Assembly (NCBI GenBank): GCA_963760715.1
Contig: CAVXDY010000007.1
Coordinates: 868,001 to 932,000 of the forward strand
Reading direction: 5' to 3'
Source: CAVXDY01 sp963760715
GTDB lineage: Bacteria > Actinomycetota > Thermoleophilia > Miltoncostaeales > Miltoncostaeaceae
DNA length: 64,000 bases
Each line of letters opens with the position of its first letter. Positions within the stretch are counted from its first letter, which is position 1. The notes beneath the pieces were generated by a model. That model saw only the letters and a list, made by a program, of their open reading frames with translations. It was not told the origin of the DNA and searched no databases. Of the stretch, positions 61,764 to 64,000 are shown in pieces. The position numbers were made by a program, and so were the translations under genes.

Positions 61764-63722
61764 GTGCCGGACACCGCCCCCCTCCGTCAGCAGCTCGCGG
61801 GCCTGCCCACGGGCCCCGGGGTCTACATCTACCGCGACTCCCGCGATCGGGTCCTCTACGTCGGCAAGGCGAAGTCGATCCGGAAGCGCGTGCTGTCGTA
61901 CTTCCAGGCGCCGCTGCGGCCCGGGGAGTCGCCGGCGCGGGCGACGGCGATGACCGCGCGCGCCGGGCTGCACCCCAAGGTGACCGACCTGGTCGAGCGG
62001 ATCGCGAGCGTCGAGACCTTCGTCACCGGGTCCGAGAGCGAGGCGCTGATCCTGGAGGCCAACCTCGTCAAGCGCCACCGCCCCCCGTTCAACGTCCGGC
62101 TGCGCGACGACAAGAGCTACCCGTACATCGGGATCAGCCTCGACGAGGACTACCCGCGGGTCTACTTCACCCGCGAGCGCCACCGGCGCGACCGCCTCTA
62201 CTTCGGGCCCTTCTCGAACGCCTACAAGGTGCGCGAGACGCTGAGCCTGATCGGGAAGATCTTCCCCAGCCGCCCGTGCGAGGGCCCGGAGCCCGGCCGG
62301 CCGTCGGGCATCCCGTGCCTCGATTACCACATCAAGCGGTGCCTGGCTCCGTGCGTCGGCTACATCTCGAAGGAGGACTACCGGGCGCTGATCGACCAGA
62401 TCATCGCGTTCCTCTCGGGCCGCTACCGCGGCCTCGAGCGCGAGCTGGAGGACGACATGCGCGCGGCCGCCGCGGCGCAGGAGTTCGAGCGGGCGGCCGC
62501 CCTGCGCAACCGCCGCGAGGCGGTGCGGCACCTGATGGAGCGGCAGATCGCGACGGCCGGATCCGTGGGCACCGCCGACGTGCTGGGCATCGCCATCGAG
62601 GACGACTCGGCCAACGTGCAGGTGCTCCAGGTCCGCGACGGCGTGATGCAGGACCGCCAGTCGTTCTTCCTCGAGACGTCGGGCGACGACGACGAGGCGG
62701 CGGTGCTGCTCCAGTTCGCGTACGAGTACTACGCGATGGCCCTCGCCATCCCGCCGCTGGTGATCGTGGGGCAGGAGAGCGAATCCGCCGAGGCGCTGGC
62801 GGCGCTGCTGTCGGAGAGGCGGGGCAGCGGCGTGGAGGTGCGCGCCGCCGCGCGGGGCGACAAGCGCAAGCTGGCCGAGCTGGCGACGCGCAACGCCCGC
62901 TTCGCCCTCGACCAGGACCGCCGGCGCCACGAGCAGGCGCGCGGGCGCCGGCGCGCGGCGCTGGCCGAGCTCCAGGGGCGCCTGGAGCTGCCGGCCCTTC
63001 CGGCGCGCATCGAGTGCTACGACGTCTCCAACCTCGGCGAGACGTACGCCGTCGCGTCGATGGTGGTGTTCGAGGGCGGGGCGCCGGCCCGCGGCCACTA
63101 CCGCACCTTCACGATGCGGTACGAGGGCGGCCCCGACGACTTCGCCCGCATGGAGGAGGCCCTGCGGCGCCGGTTCAGCCGGCTGGCCGATCCCGGCGAG
63201 GAGGACGTCTCCTTCGCCGCCCGCCCCGGCCTCGTGGTCATCGACGGGGGCAAGGGCCAGCTGGGCGCCGCGCTGGCCGGCATGCGCGAGGCGGGGGTGG
63301 CCGGCGTGCCGGTCGTGAGCCTGGCGAAGCGCCGCGAGGAGGTCTTCCGCCCGGGGCGGTCCGAGCCGCTGCTGCTGGACGAGGGCTCGGCGGGCCTGCG
63401 GCTGCTGCAGCACGTGCGCGACGAGGCCCACCGCTTCGCGCTTCGCCACCACCGCGGCCGCCGCGGCCGCGGGATGACCGAGAGCGTGCTCGACGCCCTT
63501 CCCGGGGTGGGCCCGGCGCGCAAGGCGGCGATCCTGCGCCACTTCGGATCCACCGAGCGCTTCCTGGCCGCCACCCGCGAGGAGCTGGAGGGGGTCCCGG
63601 GGGTGCCGCCGAAGGTGGCACGCGAGGTGTACGACCACCTGCACAAGACCGCCGGTCCGAGCGAGGACGGGGCGCCCGTGGCCGGAGCGTCGGCCGGTGG
63701 GGGAGGGCGCGGGTGGAGCTGA
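61764..63722 (+). CDS. uvrC: Excinuclease ABC subunit C
   Basis: 652 aa. GIY-YIG nuclease (GPGVYIYRDSRDRVLYVGKAKSIRKRV), a Cys cluster (RPCEGP, IPCLDYHIKRCLAPCVGY) that in relatives binds an Fe-S cluster, UVR helices (AAAAAQEFERAAALRNRREAVR), RNase H-like C-terminal nuclease (CYDVSNLGE, VVIDGGKGQLGAAL) and tandem HhH (DALPGVGPARKAAILRHFGSTERFLAATREEL). It makes both incisions in UvrABC repair. It overlaps rapZ by 10 nt, the standard actinobacterial uvrC-rapZ order. Confidence 0.96.
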   Translation: MPDTAPLRQQLAGLPTGPGVYIYRDSRDRVLYVGKAKSIRKRVLSYFQAPLRPGESPARATAMTARAGLHPKVTDLVERIASVETFVTGSESEALILEANLVKRHRPPFNVRLRDDKSYPYIGISLDEDYPRVYFTRERHRRDRLYFGPFSNAYKVRETLSLIGKIFPSRPCEGPEPGRPSGIPCLDYHIKRCLAPCVGYISKEDYRALIDQIIAFLSGRYRGLERELEDDMRAAAAAQEFERAAALRNRREAVRHLMERQIATAGSVGTADVLGIAIEDDSANVQVLQVRDGVMQDRQSFFLETSGDDDEAAVLLQFAYEYYAMALAIPPLVIVGQESESAEALAALLSERRGSGVEVRAAARGDKRKLAELATRNARFALDQDRRRHEQARGRRRAALAELQGRLELPALPARIECYDVSNLGETYAVASMVVFEGGAPARGHYRTFTMRYEGGPDDFARMEEALRRRFSRLADPGEEDVSFAARPGLVVIDGGKGQLGAALAGMREAGVAGVPVVSLAKRREEVFRPGRSEPLLLDEGSAGLRLLQHVRDEAHRFALRHHRGRRGRGMTESVLDALPGVGPARKAAILRHFGSTERFLAATREELEGVPGVPPKVAREVYDHLHKTAGPSEDGAPVAGASAGGGGRGWS

Positions 63723-64000
63723 CGATCATCACGGGCATGAGCGGCGCCGGGAAGAGCCAGGCGATGGGGGCGTTCGAGGACTTCGGCTGGTTCTGCGTGG
63801 ACAACCTGCCGCCGCGGCTGCTCCCCGCGCTGGCCGACCTCTTCCTGCTGGAGGGCTCGCGGGTGGAGCGCGCCGCGGTGGTGTGCGACGTGCGCGGCGG
63901 CGTGTGGTTCAAGGACCTCGAGCCGGTGCTCGACCGCGTGTCCGGCGCGCGCGGCGTGCGGCCGCGCGTCGTCTTCCTGGAGGCGTCCGACGAGACGCTC
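63713..64000 (+). CDS. rapZ: RapZ-type nucleotide-binding protein, C-terminus cut by window edge
   Basis: 96 codons present. ITGMSGAGKSQAMGAFEDFGWFCVDNLPPRLLP is the RapZ/YvcJ signature with Walker A GMSGAGKS; DVRGGVWFKDLEPVLDRV and VVFLEASDETL follow. GTG 63713 lies inside the uvrC 3' end (GGGAGGG upstream). In Gram-positives it is followed by yvcK and whiA; these would be just right of the window. Confidence 0.93.
   Translation, partial: MELTIITGMSGAGKSQAMGAFEDFGWFCVDNLPPRLLPALADLFLLEGSRVERAAVVCDVRGGVWFKDLEPVLDRVSGARGVRPRVVFLEASDETL

Overview
The window is very high-GC DNA with dense, short-spaced genes, many GTG/TTG starts and many 4-base ATGA/GTGA stop-start overlaps. Gene content (KorAB 2-oxoacid:ferredoxin oxidoreductase, DUF1800/DUF1501 pair, Phd/RelE and RHH antitoxins, uvrC-rapZ junction, a LexA-type GAAC-N4-GTTC box at dinB, a tRNA without encoded CCA) points to an actinomycetote. 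A Thermoleophilia/Solirubrobacterales-like lineage is my best guess, but it is inferred from gene content and style only.

Layout. 1-5.1 kb: 3' part of a fused membrane/spermidine-synthase-like gene, a secreted HNH nuclease, two tiny zinc proteins, an aldo/keto reductase, and an MFS exporter coupled to a MarR regulator. 5.1-9.8 kb: a ROK repressor divergent from a xylose-type sugar ABC operon in which both the binding protein and the permease are frameshifted as read. 9.9-12.8 kb: an MFS carrier coupled to a DeoR sensor domain lacking its HTH, a Gfo/Idh oxidoreductase and a small ORF. 12.8-15.6 kb: korAB behind a 13-bp inverted repeat. 15.6-17 kb: a lower-GC patch with an orphan TctC-type binding protein and a hydrolase remnant. 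17-19.5 kb: purKE. 19.6-22.6 kb: cupredoxin-DUF1800-DUF1501. 22.6-25.8 kb: tRNA-Val, an orphan antitoxin, gene remnants and small secreted proteins. 25.8-32.4 kb: Usp, ammonium transporter, cNMP-thioredoxin-reductase fusion, and a secreted DMFase-like/LamG protein. 32.6-39.7 kb: phd-relE, two SDRs, assorted enzymes and small secreted peptides. 39.7-48.5 kb: nitroreductase, dinB with SOS box, acuC-like deacetylase, a beta-propeller lipoprotein (frameshifted), a MobA-like transferase, a DUF2182-DUF6328 operon and an RTX-like protein. 48.5-55.7 kb: a glycosidase operon and a MacB-type ABC exporter (ATPase frameshifted) divergent from a NarL-type two-component pair. 55.7-64 kb: hypotheticals, thrS, a TadE-TadE-TadG/VanY/SLT operon, an RHH antitoxin with a toxin remnant, uvrC and the start of rapZ.

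Three themes cross the window. (1) At least ten genes carry a TAnnnT- or GATnnT-type -10 hexamer exactly 6-7 nt before the start codon, which is the geometry of leaderless transcripts; this settles several start choices. (2) Four otherwise normal genes each contain one extra base in a short C/G run. Sequence error is the simplest reading, but two of the four lie in the same sugar operon. (3) The most unusual gene is at 60089-61393: a pilin-like (TadG-type) anchor fused to a VanY-type peptidase and an SLT lytic transglycosylase, overlapping two TadE pseudopilin genes.
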